Source: Lithodes maja
Taxonomy: Eukaryota > Arthropoda > Malacostraca > Decapoda > Lithodidae
NCBI GenBank assembly: GCA_037953745.1
Contig: JBAKBP010001597.1
Span: 1 to 64,000, forward strand
Direction: 5' to 3'
DNA: 64,000 bases
Below are positions 51,201 through 61,502 of this stretch, piece after piece. The translations under genes were made by a program, and so were the position numbers. Position 1 is the first letter of the stretch. Every line of letters begins with the position of its first letter. A model generated the notes under the pieces. It did not search any database, had not been told where the DNA came from, and saw only the letters and a list, made by a program, of their open reading frames with translations.

Positions 51201-52751
51201 CCCTCCGAGCCTCTCACTGTCCCGGTGTTGATCTGCAGCGATCGTGGTGGAGAAGGAGGAAGGGACAGTCAAGCTGCGGGGGAGGATAATTGGGATTGTC
51301 ATGTTTCCGCGAATCAGTGGGCGGGGAATTCTAGACAAGTGGCTCATGAGTTGATATTGCACCTGCCTGAGCAACAGCGTGTAGCTGTGCAGCACTTGTT
51401 TGATTCAAACCCAGCTGTTTTCGCGGAGCATCCTGGCCTCACTACTCAAGCGGTGCACGATGTCGATGTTGGGGACCACCCGCCCTTTAAATCAGTGCCA
51501 TACCGTGTTCCCCCTATTAAATTACCAGCACTTAGGGAAGAGCTGGATTATATGCTGAAACGTGGGCTAATTTCTGAGGGTGCAGTAAGGTGGACTTCCC
51601 CAGTCACACTGCAGCCCAAACCAGATGGCAAGGTGCGGTTTTGTATAGATTTCCGCAGGTTGAATGGTTTAACCCCCACAAATGCCTACCCTCTCCCTCG
51701 CGTGGACGACAGTGTGGATAAGATAGGAAAAGCCAAGTTCCTCACTAAGATAGACCTTGTTAAGAGTTATTGGCAAGTGCCCTTGTCTGAGCGAGCGCGA
51801 GAGGTGTGTGGGTTTGTGGTGGACGGTGCCACATATCGTTGCCATGTTATGCCATACGGGCTGAAAAATGCCCCTGCAACGTTTCAGAAATTAATGAACG
51901 ACATTGTAGCCGACATTCCCAACTGTACGGTGTACCTAGATAATGTCATAATATACGACGATGATTTTAACAGTCACTGTGCTCACATCGGACAGCTTTT
52001 TAATCAACTGAATGAAGCAGGTTTGGTGGTAAACCTGGGTAAGTGCGATTTTGTCAAAGCCACAGTTTTGTACCTGGGGTTCGAGGTGGGGAAGGGTCAG
52101 GTGTTCCCTCCACAGACAAAGATCAAAGCCATCGATCAGTTTCCCCAGCCTACGACTAAGAAACAAATCATGCGGTTTCTAGGTATGATAGGCTATTATC
52201 GTCGCTTCATCAAAGGCTATTCGACTGTACTTGCACCTATAACTGACTAATTATCTAAGGACAAGAAGTTCCGGTGGTTTCCTGAGTGTGCAGAGGCGTT
52301 TTCCTTGGTAAAATACCTGTTATGTACCACCCCATACTCAGGGCTCCGGACTTCAGCAGACCTTTTCAGCTGGCGACTGATGCCAGTAGCGTAGGGGCTG
52401 GGGCTGTCTTGTTACAGACAGATGATGAAGGTATCGAACATCCAGTGAGTTTTTACAGTAAAAAATTCAATAGTGCACAAAGGAATTACTCTGTAATTGA
52501 AAAAGAACTCCTGGCGATAGTGCTGGCGCTCAGGCACTTCGATGTACTGTATATGTTCCTGCTTTCGGACCAGTCGTAGTGGTTTATACCGATCATCACC
52601 CTCTGAAATTCTTGAATCAGTTTCATAACCGGAATATGAGGCTGACCAGGTGGTCACTCATGCTTCAGGAGTATAATCTGGACATACGCCATATTGCCGG
52701 TTCTGATAACGTGATAGCGGATTGTCTATCAAGGGTGGATGATGTTGGTTA
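48237..52751 (+). pseudogene. Element II Gag-Pol (SCAN-like, PR, INT, RT, RNase H), broken
   Basis: Open for 1337 codons to 52248: SCAN-like region (ETYRLKFRGVTKG, LVLLEQFFKCTG, NPRTLQEAAEMADL), knuckle CFACHKEGHFANAC, protease LLRDTGASQTLL, integrase (AHDVPLAGH..CHTCQ; VIDMVGPL, SDQGSNFT, YHPESQGVLERW), RT (KVRFCIDFRRLN). The catalytic box reads YLDNVIIY instead of YLDD. A stop after PITD at 52248 and shifts near 52325 and 52545 break RNase H, whose pieces (LATDASSVGAGAV, TDHHPLKF) end at 52751. The order INT before RT is the same as element I. Confidence 0.93.
49840..50052. repeat. Perfect 102-bp inverted duplication within element II pol
   Basis: Arms 49840-49941 and 49951-50052 are exact reverse complements separated by 9 bp. 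The right arm is the genuine coding sequence (CGNGAVELESDGDAQPGDF, as in element I's SNGAIELEEDGDAKPGDFF). The left arm is its inverted copy, inserted in frame so that the reading frame stays open. Confidence 0.95.
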
Positions 52752-53080
52752 GACTGCCACAGGATTGAGGGTTGAGTGTGGAGGAAAATAGGCTGTCACT
52801 GTAGTTCAGCCGAAAAAAACAAATTAAAAAAAGCAAAAATCTTATAAAAACTCTTTATTTTTTATAACGTGTAAGAATTTTGTATAAGATGTTGTAGCAG
52901 TATCTAAGTTGAATGTTTTCGCTTATTGTCGCTGAGTTAGTTGAACTTGCTCGGTGGAGCGCAACAGTCTTTATTTTTTTTTTATATATAGTGCCTTGTG
53001 TCGCAACAGTGTGTGGTACTATGAGAAGCTTTCTGTTAGATATGAAGAACTTAGTCAAGGGTCTTATATCTTAGGGTAGG

Positions 53081-54984
53081 TGTGACGCTTCTGCATAGTA
53101 ACCACGTGCGGGCATGCGCGCGCGTCGGCTGCCCAGCCGTTTAGAAACCGGCTGGTGGTAGCCGGCCGGCAGGCTATCCCTTAGTATATATCCTACGACA
53201 ATGTAACTAATGTCTGGGATATTCTTATGTTGTTTCACAGCTTGAAGCTGCCCTTATTCTTAACCAACGCATCTTAGTATATTTTATTCTCGATAGTTGA
53301 TTGTTTCATTATAATATATAAGATGTAAGTCTAGTGAGAGCGGGGAGAGACGAGCGGGAGAGAGAGAGACCGGCTTGGGACGTTGCTTCGCGCGGAGAGA
53401 CCAGCTTGGGACGAGCCTGAAGCGCTGCCACATGTATTTGATTGCAACGTTAGGCTTAGTTTTGACTCACGCATGGGGTAGAGGATTTTGACCCGGCAAC
53501 TGTGTTGAGTGTTGCCAAGCCTGGGATGTATTCTGCATGCCTAGTGGGGGGGGGGTCCAGACAGATTCAAGACTTAGAGCTCACCTCATTGTCGTACCCT
53601 TCGGACCCCCTTGATATCTATCCCTCTCAACCCAACTTAGAAACGTTCTCTCTTACTTTGTATACCTTCTTTCCACTACTTCACCAATCTATTTAATTAT
53701 CCCATCCCCTTGATAGACCTTATATCTATTATTGTATTAACGACGAGCTCTCAGATAACTAGATAGGATTTTGGGCCTTATGCAGGGATGTAATTGTTAA
53801 TGAGACCTAGGAGGCTTTTTTGTTGTCTCACATTTGGTGGTTTCATGCTTGCTAGTGTGTTCTTGTGTCAGGTTAGCAGGGGCTAGACCGGAGGGGAGGC
53901 TTTTTGTGATCCTTTAAGTAAAGTCTGCTGGTGCGAGTCCCATGGACCCGCACGACTTTACTAGGATACCCGTGGGAGTCTGGGGGCATTTTCTTGTCTG
54001 TGTCCCTGTGTGTCTAGCGTTGTGTTGTGTGAGGACCATTGCCTAGTCCACTCAGCACTGCGCTAGCACGTCTTGCTTTTGTTTTAGGGTCGCCAGGAGA
54101 GAGTCAGATACTTGCAATCTGAGTCTCTCAAGAAAGCACCCTTTCAATTAGAGTAATTTGGCGCACAGACCTGGGAACGTCCCTAGGCTAGAGCAGGTGG
54201 CTCAGCCCGGGTATCCGAAGCCTATATCCTTCCGGCTAGACCTCTGCCACCTGGCAGATTAACAGCTAGGGGTTTATTATCTCTGTATGCTTGTTATTGT
54301 GCCACAGTTTACCGTTTTTGTGAGCATTGTGAGTCAGGGTGTGGCTTAGAGACTCTGTCCGAGCAGGCTTGCCTGACTAAGAGTGAGAAGCACACCTGTA
54401 TGTGGTTATGTTGCGAGTTGTTGCCTTTATTTAATTATAACTATGCCATTATACACTGTATGTCCTATCACTAGTATTTATTCCTGCTTATGAGTTAAGA
54501 GTTCTCTAAATCTGTGACGTACTTTCTGCTAAGCATCAGATCCTACAGTAGCCGCATGCAGTTTAGAAACCCACATCTTGTCTACCTGTACAATGTTTTG
54601 AGGACTGTTTGCTTTCACCTTCTTTCACGCAGGGGTGATTAGTTGTATTAATTAACGTAATGTTAAATGTACTTTCTTCTAGTTTGTTATTAAATTGTTT
54701 CTGCAATTTAATTCCGTTATCTATCTTTTCCTTGAAGCTTTAAGTCAACTTAATTGTGTAATCTTTTATATAGCCTGCTTGACTATCAGCAGTCTATAGT
54801 GCGTGCACCCTGTAACCGAGTCATAGGATACCTCGTTGTCCAGGCAGTACTCTTGACGGTTTAGGGTGGTTTGTTGCCTGGGTTTATAGATAAGGGTTGG
54901 ATCTAGCGTTTTCCGTTGTTGCTTGTTGCCGCATACCTAGTCCAATAGAAAGAGCCTAGTGTTTATATATCCCAGGACGTAACA
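53081..54984 (+). repeat. Element II 3' LTR
   Basis: 1904 bp complete LTR ending ATCCCAGGACGTAACA. The internal 3' UTR 52752-53080 holds no frame; the LTR is preceded by CTTAGGGTAGG. Confidence 0.92.
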
Positions 54985-55228
54985 GTGCTGAAACAGAAAA
55001 TTCGTCGATCGAACTATGTTGCGTGTGTGTGGAAAAATGCACACAAAGCTGTCCCAACTAAACTCAGGCCCGAAGCTAGTGGACGGCAAATTCAAGATGG
55101 GACATACACTTTCCTGTAGTTTGAGGGTCATCAGATCCCAATGGACATTTGCTACAGAATCGAAGATGACAAGCTCCTGGCCCTAGGCGATGAAGTTGGT
55201 GAAATGGAGGAAGCTTCTTCGGATGACT
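54985..55228 (+). pseudogene. Relic of the LPGLHAFTGCD protein family, right part
   Basis: After the GTGC duplication the frame resumes: VLKQKIRRSNYVACVWK, NAHKAVPTKLRPEAS, GRQIQDGTYTFL, stop, then FEGHQIPMDICYRIED and an acidic C-terminus EMEEASSDD before TGA. The two parts plainly belong together. 55229-55974 after it shows no recognised feature. Confidence 0.7.
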
Positions 55229-55974
55229 GAATATGATAATGACTGAATTATGTACTACATTAAAAAAAGTAATATATTTGCAAATCAGAAAATATATAGT
55301 AAAAGTTACCTCAGACTTTATAATATCAAGAATACAGCTCATCCTAGAAAACAATTTGGCATACAGATATGAATCAGGGACATGATACGTACAACATAAT
55401 TTATCAAGAGAGTTTATGACCTTGCTATCAGGTAAATGACCAATATCTTTAGATATGTACATTCATTCTGATAAGTCATGGTTTTATTGGACTTGTCATG
55501 TCTGAAAACATATGAAACAATATGTCAATCATATGTCTGTGTCATCTTGTTACAGAGATATTCTTCAATAAGAGAATTTCACAACACGACGGCAGCCGTC
55601 TTGGGATTTCTGCCTGTAAGATAAATATTTGATTATTTAAACCATACAAATCTCTTGTTTTGTATTCAGGGACACAAACACATAATGAAAACACCATTAA
55701 ATGTTGTTCTAGTAGCGATACTGGAGCATAAATTTATCTTGAATTGATGACACTCAAGCCTGCAGGAACAAAAAACAGGCAAAATTGGGTCTGACCTTCT
55801 CGTGTTTGAGGGCATCTTACTCGCTTATATCCCACCTGGGACTTGTAAGACTCGCATTTTCGGATTCAGCATACATTTTTACCCCAGACAAGACTATTCC
55901 CGCTTTTGGCCACTCTCGGTTAGTTCAAAGTGTCAAAGCTCTTGGCCTCGTTTGGTCATTATGGGAGACATTAG

Positions 55975-56322
55975 GGGGAGATGGGTTGTTTTTCTGGTCC
56001 CACTTCTCCCTCATGTTTAGACCCATTAGTTTTCACATTTTAAGATGTTTGCCCCATTAGTTTGTCGATTTAAAGACCTTTCACCCCATTTCTTTGTCAA
56101 TATTAAAACCTTTCGTGCTATTTAGGCGTCGATATTTTTCCTGGCCTGTAATTTTGGAAGAAGCGGCCTTCGGCTGGGACATTTTTCTACCGAAAAATGT
56201 ACAAATTCATCCAGAATGGGGATCTAATGGATGTTTTTTAAAGGTTGATGGAGGTCTAGGGAGAAAAGTAGAACAAATAATGAATAAATGAAAAAAGTCG
56301 ACTGAAAATTGAACCATCCCCC
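55975..56322 (+). mobile_element. TTAA MITE family 1, copy i
   Basis: Termini GGGGAGATGGGTTG and AACCATCCCCC. Right flank TTAA, left flank TTAG. Core CCTTCGGCTGGGACATTT, GGTTGATGGAGGTCTAGG. Confidence 0.83.
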
Positions 56323-56424
56323 TTAATAATAATAGGGTGAGGGGAGGGGGGGGAGGGAGGGGAGGACAAAGGATTGGTGGGACAGAAGGGACAGAAAAGG
56401 TGAGAAGTAAAAGGGAAAGGTACG

Positions 56425-56650
56425 GTAATTAGACTATTTTGTGCAGTTTAAAAAGGATCTCTGATAGTAAAAAGGGTTAAGTGAGATAGTTCGAAGCCTG
56501 TTAATTGCTGGAGGCTCATTATAAACAGTGAAATCGTCTAATAGTAGCCAGAACAATGCTAAAAGGACGTCGCCGGTACAGAAGGGGTTAACCCGTTCAG
56601 TACCGGTGACGGTCATTTAAATGTGTTCTGGCTACCATTAAACCACTGTA
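56425..56650. mobile_element. MITE family 3 copies, back to back
   Basis: One copy ends CGTCGCCGGTACAGAAGG at about 56588 and is followed at once by GTTAACCCGTTCAGTACCGG at 56587-56640, the start of another. Shared blocks: TTTTGTGCAGTTTAAAAAGG and TCGTCTAATAGTAGCCAG. Confidence 0.65.
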
Positions 56651-57256
56651 TTCAGTTGGGTCGGTGGGCTTGCGACCCCCACCCGGAAAAAATATCTAAG
56701 CAAAGAAAAACGAACGAACAGCCTCGGATGCGGACGGAACCAACGTTGACGAACCACGACCGACTAAGGACATGCCTTCGGAAATTCTGAGAATAGCTAC
56801 GTGGAATGTTAGTGGCATGAATGATGGCACAAAAGAGAGAGAGGTTCTGGAAGTGGTAGTGAATGCCAGGCTGGATGTACTGTATGTGGAATGACAGAGA
56901 CCAAATGGAAAGGTTCAGATGTGAGAGAGTGGGAGTGTGGAATGGGTGTGTGTGCTGGAGTGAGTGAAGGAACAGCGAGAGAAGGTGCATGTTTGTTTGT
57001 AAGTAGCAAATGGAAGGAATGTGTAAGAGAGTATGGGTCTGTGGGTTCAAGGATTGTGTGGGTGAGAATGAAAGTAGGAATACAAACGTGGGTGATTGTA
57101 TGCGTGTCTGCCCCGACAGAGGATATACTTGAAAGAAAGAAAGAGGAGTTCTGGATGAATGTGGAGGCGTGCCTGGAGAAGTTTGACAAGAACGAAAGAA
57201 TATTTCTGATTGGGGATATGAATGGTAAGGTGGGTGATAGGAAAGTTGAGGGAGTG
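56650..57256 (+). pseudogene. RTE-like LINE, copy 3, 5' part (endonuclease)
   Basis: From ATG 56772: PSEILRIATWNVSGMND, EVVVNARLDVL, then a shift to MTETKWKGSDVREWEC and GDMNGKVGDRKVEGV, an AP-endonuclease N-terminus. It breaks off at GGGAGTG, where the CR1 copy B insertion begins, and continues at 62797. Upstream of 56772 is a probable 5' UTR. Confidence 0.78.
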
Positions 57257-57474
57257 TACAAAGTACAAAGGAGTACAAAGGAAATCAAGCAACAACAGAT
57301 CTAGTGACCCTTCTAGGCTGCTTGTCCTCCAAAACACTGAGGATCAAGTGTCCAAACAGTGGTTTAGAGTGGGTAAGGGAACATTGGAAAGGGAACTACT
57401 GCCCTGCCACTAACGTGGCAGGACTAGGAAGTTAGTAGGGGACATATGGGTTAGTAACTGAGGGGAGGATAAAG

Positions 57475-60426
57475 TTATTCATTTACAAACGCAGTCAGTC
57501 GCGGGTTTGATGCGAGATATTTGTCTAGGCGGAATTTAAATGAATCAACGGTGCTGCAGTCTATAACGTTTCGGGGAAGCCCATTCCACAAGTTGACAAC
57601 TCGATTGAAGAAGAAATTCTTAGATTCGTGCGAGTTAAAAGATTTACCAATAATTTTGCAACCGTTTCCCCGTGTGTAATTAGATTGGTTGATAGTGAAG
57701 TACTTACTACAGTTCATATTGTCGATGCCTTTGATGATTTTGAACACTTGAATTAAGTCGCCTCTTAATCTGCGCTGGGTTAAAGGAAATAGATTTAATT
57801 CTCTAAGACGCTCTTCGTATGGTTTGTTCTTTAGGCTAGGTATCATTTTGGTAACTCTACGTTGAACTCGTTCTAGCTTGTTTATATCTTTTTGGTAATA
57901 AGGGCACCAGGATTGAACGCAGTATTCCAGAAGAGGGCGGACTAAGGAATTGTAAAGGGTTAGGATAACTTCTTTGGATTTATGCTCAAATGACCTGCCT
58001 ATAAAGCCAATTATTTTGTTTGCCTTCTTAACAACTTCTGAACATTGTTGACTCGGTTTTAGGTTACTCGATATTGTTACTCCCAGATCAGTTTCTCTGT
58101 TTACATTCTTAAGCTGAGTGCCATTCATCGAATAGTTTGCTTTCTCATTTAGGTATCCGACATGTAGTACTTTACATTTATCCGCATTGAAACTCATTTG
58201 CCAAATTTGGGCCCAACATGACAATTTATCTAGATTGTGTTGCATATCGTCAACTTGTTCTTTTGAGAGTACGCTATTTGCAATTTTTGTATCGTCAGCA
58301 AATTTTGAGATTGTGCAGGTGAGACCCTCATCTATGTCGTTGATGTAAATTAGAAAGAGAATTGGTCCTAGTACCGATCCCTGGGGTACCCCGCTACTTA
58401 CATTGGTCCATTTAGATGCCTTACCGTTTATGACTACTCTTTGCTTTCTGTTGTTGAGCCAATTTTCTATCCATTTCAACACACCGTCTTGTATTCCATG
58501 CGCTTTTAGTTTTAGCAGTAAACGTTTGTGGGGAACTTTGTCAAAGGCCTTTTGAAAATCAAGGTATATAATATCTACAGCTTTACTCTCATCGTAGAGG
58601 TTGAGGATATCGTGGAAGAAGTCTAAGAGGTTTGTTAAACAGGAACGTTTTTTACGAAAGCCGTGTTGAGTATCTTTAAGTATGTTATTTTCCTCTAAGT
58701 GATTTACGAGTCTGTCTCGTATGACCGTTTCTAGCATTTTACATACAACTGAGGTTAAGCTAATTGGACGATAGTTACTGGGTAGGGATTTGCTGCCTTT
58801 TTTGAATATCGGTGTTACGTTGGCTAGCTTCCACTGATCAGGCATAGTTCCAGACTGCAAGGATTTATTGAATAGTAATGTCAGTGGTTTGGAGAGCTCA
58901 TTCTTAGCTTCCTTTAGAACTCTAGGCGAGATTGTATCAGGTCCTGGCGTTTTATTTACTTTGAGTTTATCTAAACAATTCAATACTTCTCTCTCTGTAA
59001 CGGTAATATTGCTTAGAAGATCTGAATTATCAATCTGAATCGGCGATGGTGTAGGGATATCACTGAGGTCTTCGGTTGTAAAAACTGATGCAAAGAAGGT
59101 ATTGAGGGCATTACTCATTTGTACTTCGTCTTTGGTGTATTCTCCTTTTTCATCGACTAACGGTCCAACAGTTGAAGTAACTACTTTTTTCTTTCTGATA
59201 TAACTATAGAATTCTTTCGGGTTTGTTTTACTTTGATTCGCAATATGTAACTCTAAGGTCTTTTTACTTTGCTTAATTAACTTTTTGGCTTTGCGTCGTA
59301 GCTCTACAAATTTCACCCGTTCTTCGTCATTTTGTGAGGATTTTAATCTATCATTAGCAAATTTTTTAGCAAGCAGGCAGTTTGAAATATCTTTATTCCA
59401 CCATTTGGGCTTATTATTATGGCCTGGACGCCGTATTTTCGATGGTATGCAGTCTTGCACTGCTTTTAGGTAAGTGGTTTCGAATAACTTCCAAGATGTA
59501 TTTATATCGTTATTGTTAATTAAAAAGCTCCAGTCAGTTTCTTTAAACATAGCTCTAAGTTTATGGAAGTTTGCTTTCTTGAAATTAGGGACTTTTTCGA
59601 TGCTACTATTTGGTTCGTTACTAGTAAACTTTAAAGTGAAAGTTATCGTACGATGGTCGCTGTTACTGAATTCATCACCAACATTCAAATTCTCTATCAA
59701 TTCTTCTTTTGTTGCAAGTACAATGTCAAGAACGTTATTACCACGGGTCGGCGTTCGAACAAATTGATAAAGCGAACTCTCTTGCAAGTTCGTATACAAG
59801 TCATGTCCGGAGTGTGAAGTAAGAGTATCGCCCCACTTGGTCACAGGTAAATTAAAGTCGCCAAAAATTACGGTATCTTGTGAGTTACTTACATCTGCAA
59901 TTTGTTCGTAAATTTCTCGGTCAGTTTGCACTGATTGAGCTGGAGGTCTGTATATTAACGCAAGTATTATTTTTGTACCTTTATTATTCTTTATTAGCAC
60001 AAAAGATGTGTCGACGTTCACAATTTGAGGTTTTGACACGAGGGTCGGGTTAAGACTTTCTTTGATATAAAATAAAACGCCACCTCCATTTTTATTTATT
60101 CGGCTGTTCTCAAACATTACATAACCGGGAAGTGAATACTCTGCTAAAAAGTCTCTATCTTCTGTATTGAGCCAAGATTCTGTTATGCCAATCACATCAT
60201 AATTTTCTGTAAACACTAGTTCCTCTAAATCTGAAAATTTATTGCGTATGCTACGAGCGTTTGCATAGAAAACCTTTAAAGTTGCGGTTTTAGAACTCGC
60301 AGAACGTTCTTTCATCGAATTTTTGGTTCTGGTCGGATCTACATTTACATTCATGGCTGTCCTCGGTCCTCGGTCGTTATCCCTGACGGTTTTGAATTTG
60401 GGTCGTGTTGGTGGAGATTTATCCAA
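57475..60426 (-). CDS. CR1 ORF2: endonuclease and reverse transcriptase (intact)
   Basis: 983 codons, no internal stop. EN motifs VFYANARSIRNKF, GITESWLN, FGDFNLPVTKWGD and NSDHRTI; RT motifs NKTPGPDTISPRV, HGFRKKRSC, YLDFQKAFDKVPHK (catalytic Asp kept), GVPQGSVLGPILF and KFADDTKI; C-terminal YCVQSWCPY..RVTKMIPSL..RRLRGDLIQVFKI. The frame begins with TTG and its first ATG is codon 25 (60354). It is open upstream across the ORF1 stop, so reinitiation or frameshift after ORF1 (26 bp away) is possible. Same gene as copy A without its lesions. Confidence 0.93.
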   Translation of the reverse strand: MDKSPPTRPKFKTVRDNDRGPRTAMNVNVDPTRTKNSMKERSASSKTATLKVFYANARSIRNKFSDLEELVFTENYDVIGITESWLNTEDRDFLAEYSLPGYVMFENSRINKNGGGVLFYIKESLNPTLVSKPQIVNVDTSFVLIKNNKGTKIILALIYRPPAQSVQTDREIYEQIADVSNSQDTVIFGDFNLPVTKWGDTLTSHSGHDLYTNLQESSLYQFVRTPTRGNNVLDIVLATKEELIENLNVGDEFSNSDHRTITFTLKFTSNEPNSSIEKVPNFKKANFHKLRAMFKETDWSFLINNNDINTSWKLFETTYLKAVQDCIPSKIRRPGHNNKPKWWNKDISNCLLAKKFANDRLKSSQNDEERVKFVELRRKAKKLIKQSKKTLELHIANQSKTNPKEFYSYIRKKKVVTSTVGPLVDEKGEYTKDEVQMSNALNTFFASVFTTEDLSDIPTPSPIQIDNSDLLSNITVTEREVLNCLDKLKVNKTPGPDTISPRVLKEAKNELSKPLTLLFNKSLQSGTMPDQWKLANVTPIFKKGSKSLPSNYRPISLTSVVCKMLETVIRDRLVNHLEENNILKDTQHGFRKKRSCLTNLLDFFHDILNLYDESKAVDIIYLDFQKAFDKVPHKRLLLKLKAHGIQDGVLKWIENWLNNRKQRVVINGKASKWTNVSSGVPQGSVLGPILFLIYINDIDEGLTCTISKFADDTKIANSVLSKEQVDDMQHNLDKLSCWAQIWQMSFNADKCKVLHVGYLNEKANYSMNGTQLKNVNRETDLGVTISSNLKPSQQCSEVVKKANKIIGFIGRSFEHKSKEVILTLYNSLVRPLLEYCVQSWCPYYQKDINKLERVQRRVTKMIPSLKNKPYEERLRELNLFPLTQRRLRGDLIQVFKIIKGIDNMNCSKYFTINQSNYTRGNGCKIIGKSFNSHESKNFFFNRVVNLWNGLPRNVIDCSTVDSFKFRLDKYLASNPRLTAFVNE

Positions 60427-60452
60427 ATTCGCGGTTCTTGACGGATTAGTAT

Positions 60453-61502
60453 TTAATTCCTTTGTAGGTTGCCGTCCTCGCTGTCTTCGGTCCTCCTTCC
60501 TGGTTGTCCTGTGCTGAGTCGATTTCTTCTCCGAAAATCCTTCACCGCATCGTTGAGAAGACGCCCAAAACGTGCTGCTCCCACCTGGTTCAGATGAACT
60601 CCATCGTCCGAAAACAAATAGTCATCGTAGTAGAAATTGTCCCAGGTGTCGACGAATCCCACGTTCTCCTTCCTGCAGAGGTTTGCTAGACAACGATTTG
60701 TGCTGGTGGCTATGTTGTAAAATCGGCTCTCTACACCGAGCCGGGGGACGATTCCTGAGACGATGATCCTTGATGACTTCTCCTTAAACGACTTGATCAG
60801 CTGCTGGTACTTTAAAAGCAAATCTTCCGACCGGGTTCGCTGCACATCGTTGGATCCAACGTGGATGACGTACATTGTATTAGCAGGGGCCAGCTTTGAT
60901 ACTTCGTCAACTGCTGCAACTACGTCATCCACACCACCACCAGGGATACAAAAACGCTTCCTGGTCTTAGGTGCCCTGGCGCAAAACTCTGTGAGCTGAC
61001 CACGTATCATCGAGTCTCCCACGAGCCGGACTTCTTCTATTTCCTCTTCGTCATCTGAGTCTGCGAGTATCTGGAAACGGTTTTGACACTCGGTAATCGG
61101 TATGTGTTTCCTGGTCTTGGGGCAAACGTTGTTCCTCACGACACGGAAGTTGTCTTGAGGGGGAAGAGAGTCACTATTTGTATCTTGAGTATCGGATACA
61201 TCAGCTGAAGTGGCTACTGTAGGCGTTGAATTGTTGGCAGTTGACGTTGGGGCGTTGGTGGCTGCTGGAGTTGCGGTGACAATTGAAGTTTGTGGTACTC
61301 CAACGTTGAGTGTTACAAACTCTTGGAGTGATTCCAGCTTCATGGTGAGGACGTTGATCTTGTTGTAGGCTTCATCTAATTTCACTGTAAAATTCTCTCG
61401 TTGTTGGCAGAGCCGGCAGTCTTGAAGATCGATAGTAGCAAACATGGACTCACCAAACCTACCGGCGCAGTTCGCACAAGCGCGAGGCATGGTGACAGTC
61501 AC
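60453..61502 (-). CDS. CR1 ORF1: zinc-finger-like head and SGNH esterase
   Basis: 349 codons. Cys pairs CANC (near 9) and CRLC (near 29) suggest a PHD/zinc-binding head. A predicted coiled coil follows (about 36-70), then a Thr/Ser/Ala-rich linker, then an SGNH-hydrolase fold (about 157-335): VRLVGDSMIRG (catalytic Ser), IHVGSNDVQRT (Gly/Asn block) and SDDGVHLNQVG (Asp..His). ORF1 esterases of this kind are a known trait of CR1/L2 elements. M5 (MPRACANC) is an alternative start. The ORF1-ORF2 gap is 26 bp. Confidence 0.9.
   Translation of the reverse strand: MTVTMPRACANCAGRFGESMFATIDLQDCRLCQQRENFTVKLDEAYNKINVLTMKLESLQEFVTLNVGVPQTSIVTATPAATNAPTSTANNSTPTVATSADVSDTQDTNSDSLPPQDNFRVVRNNVCPKTRKHIPITECQNRFQILADSDDEEEIEEVRLVGDSMIRGQLTEFCARAPKTRKRFCIPGGGVDDVVAAVDEVSKLAPANTMYVIHVGSNDVQRTRSEDLLLKYQQLIKSFKEKSSRIIVSGIVPRLGVESRFYNIATSTNRCLANLCRKENVGFVDTWDNFYYDDYLFSDDGVHLNQVGAARFGRLLNDAVKDFRRRNRLSTGQPGRRTEDSEDGNLQRN

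Larger units (their letters stand above)
45858..54984 (+). mobile_element. Element II: decayed Gmr1-like gypsy LTR retrotransposon
   Basis: 9.1 kb with LTRs TGTGACGCTTC...GGACGTAACA. A target duplication GTGC lies at 45854-45857 and 54985-54988. Related in protein to element I but with unrelated-looking LTR sequence apart from the ends. The 5' LTR's last part, the primer site and the start of gag are deleted at about 47751. The frame is shifted and partly mutated, so the element is inactive. Confidence 0.92.

Noticed and set aside
56652..57288. Minus-strand Ser/His-rich frames
   Set aside because: Antisense shadows of the RTE endonuclease.
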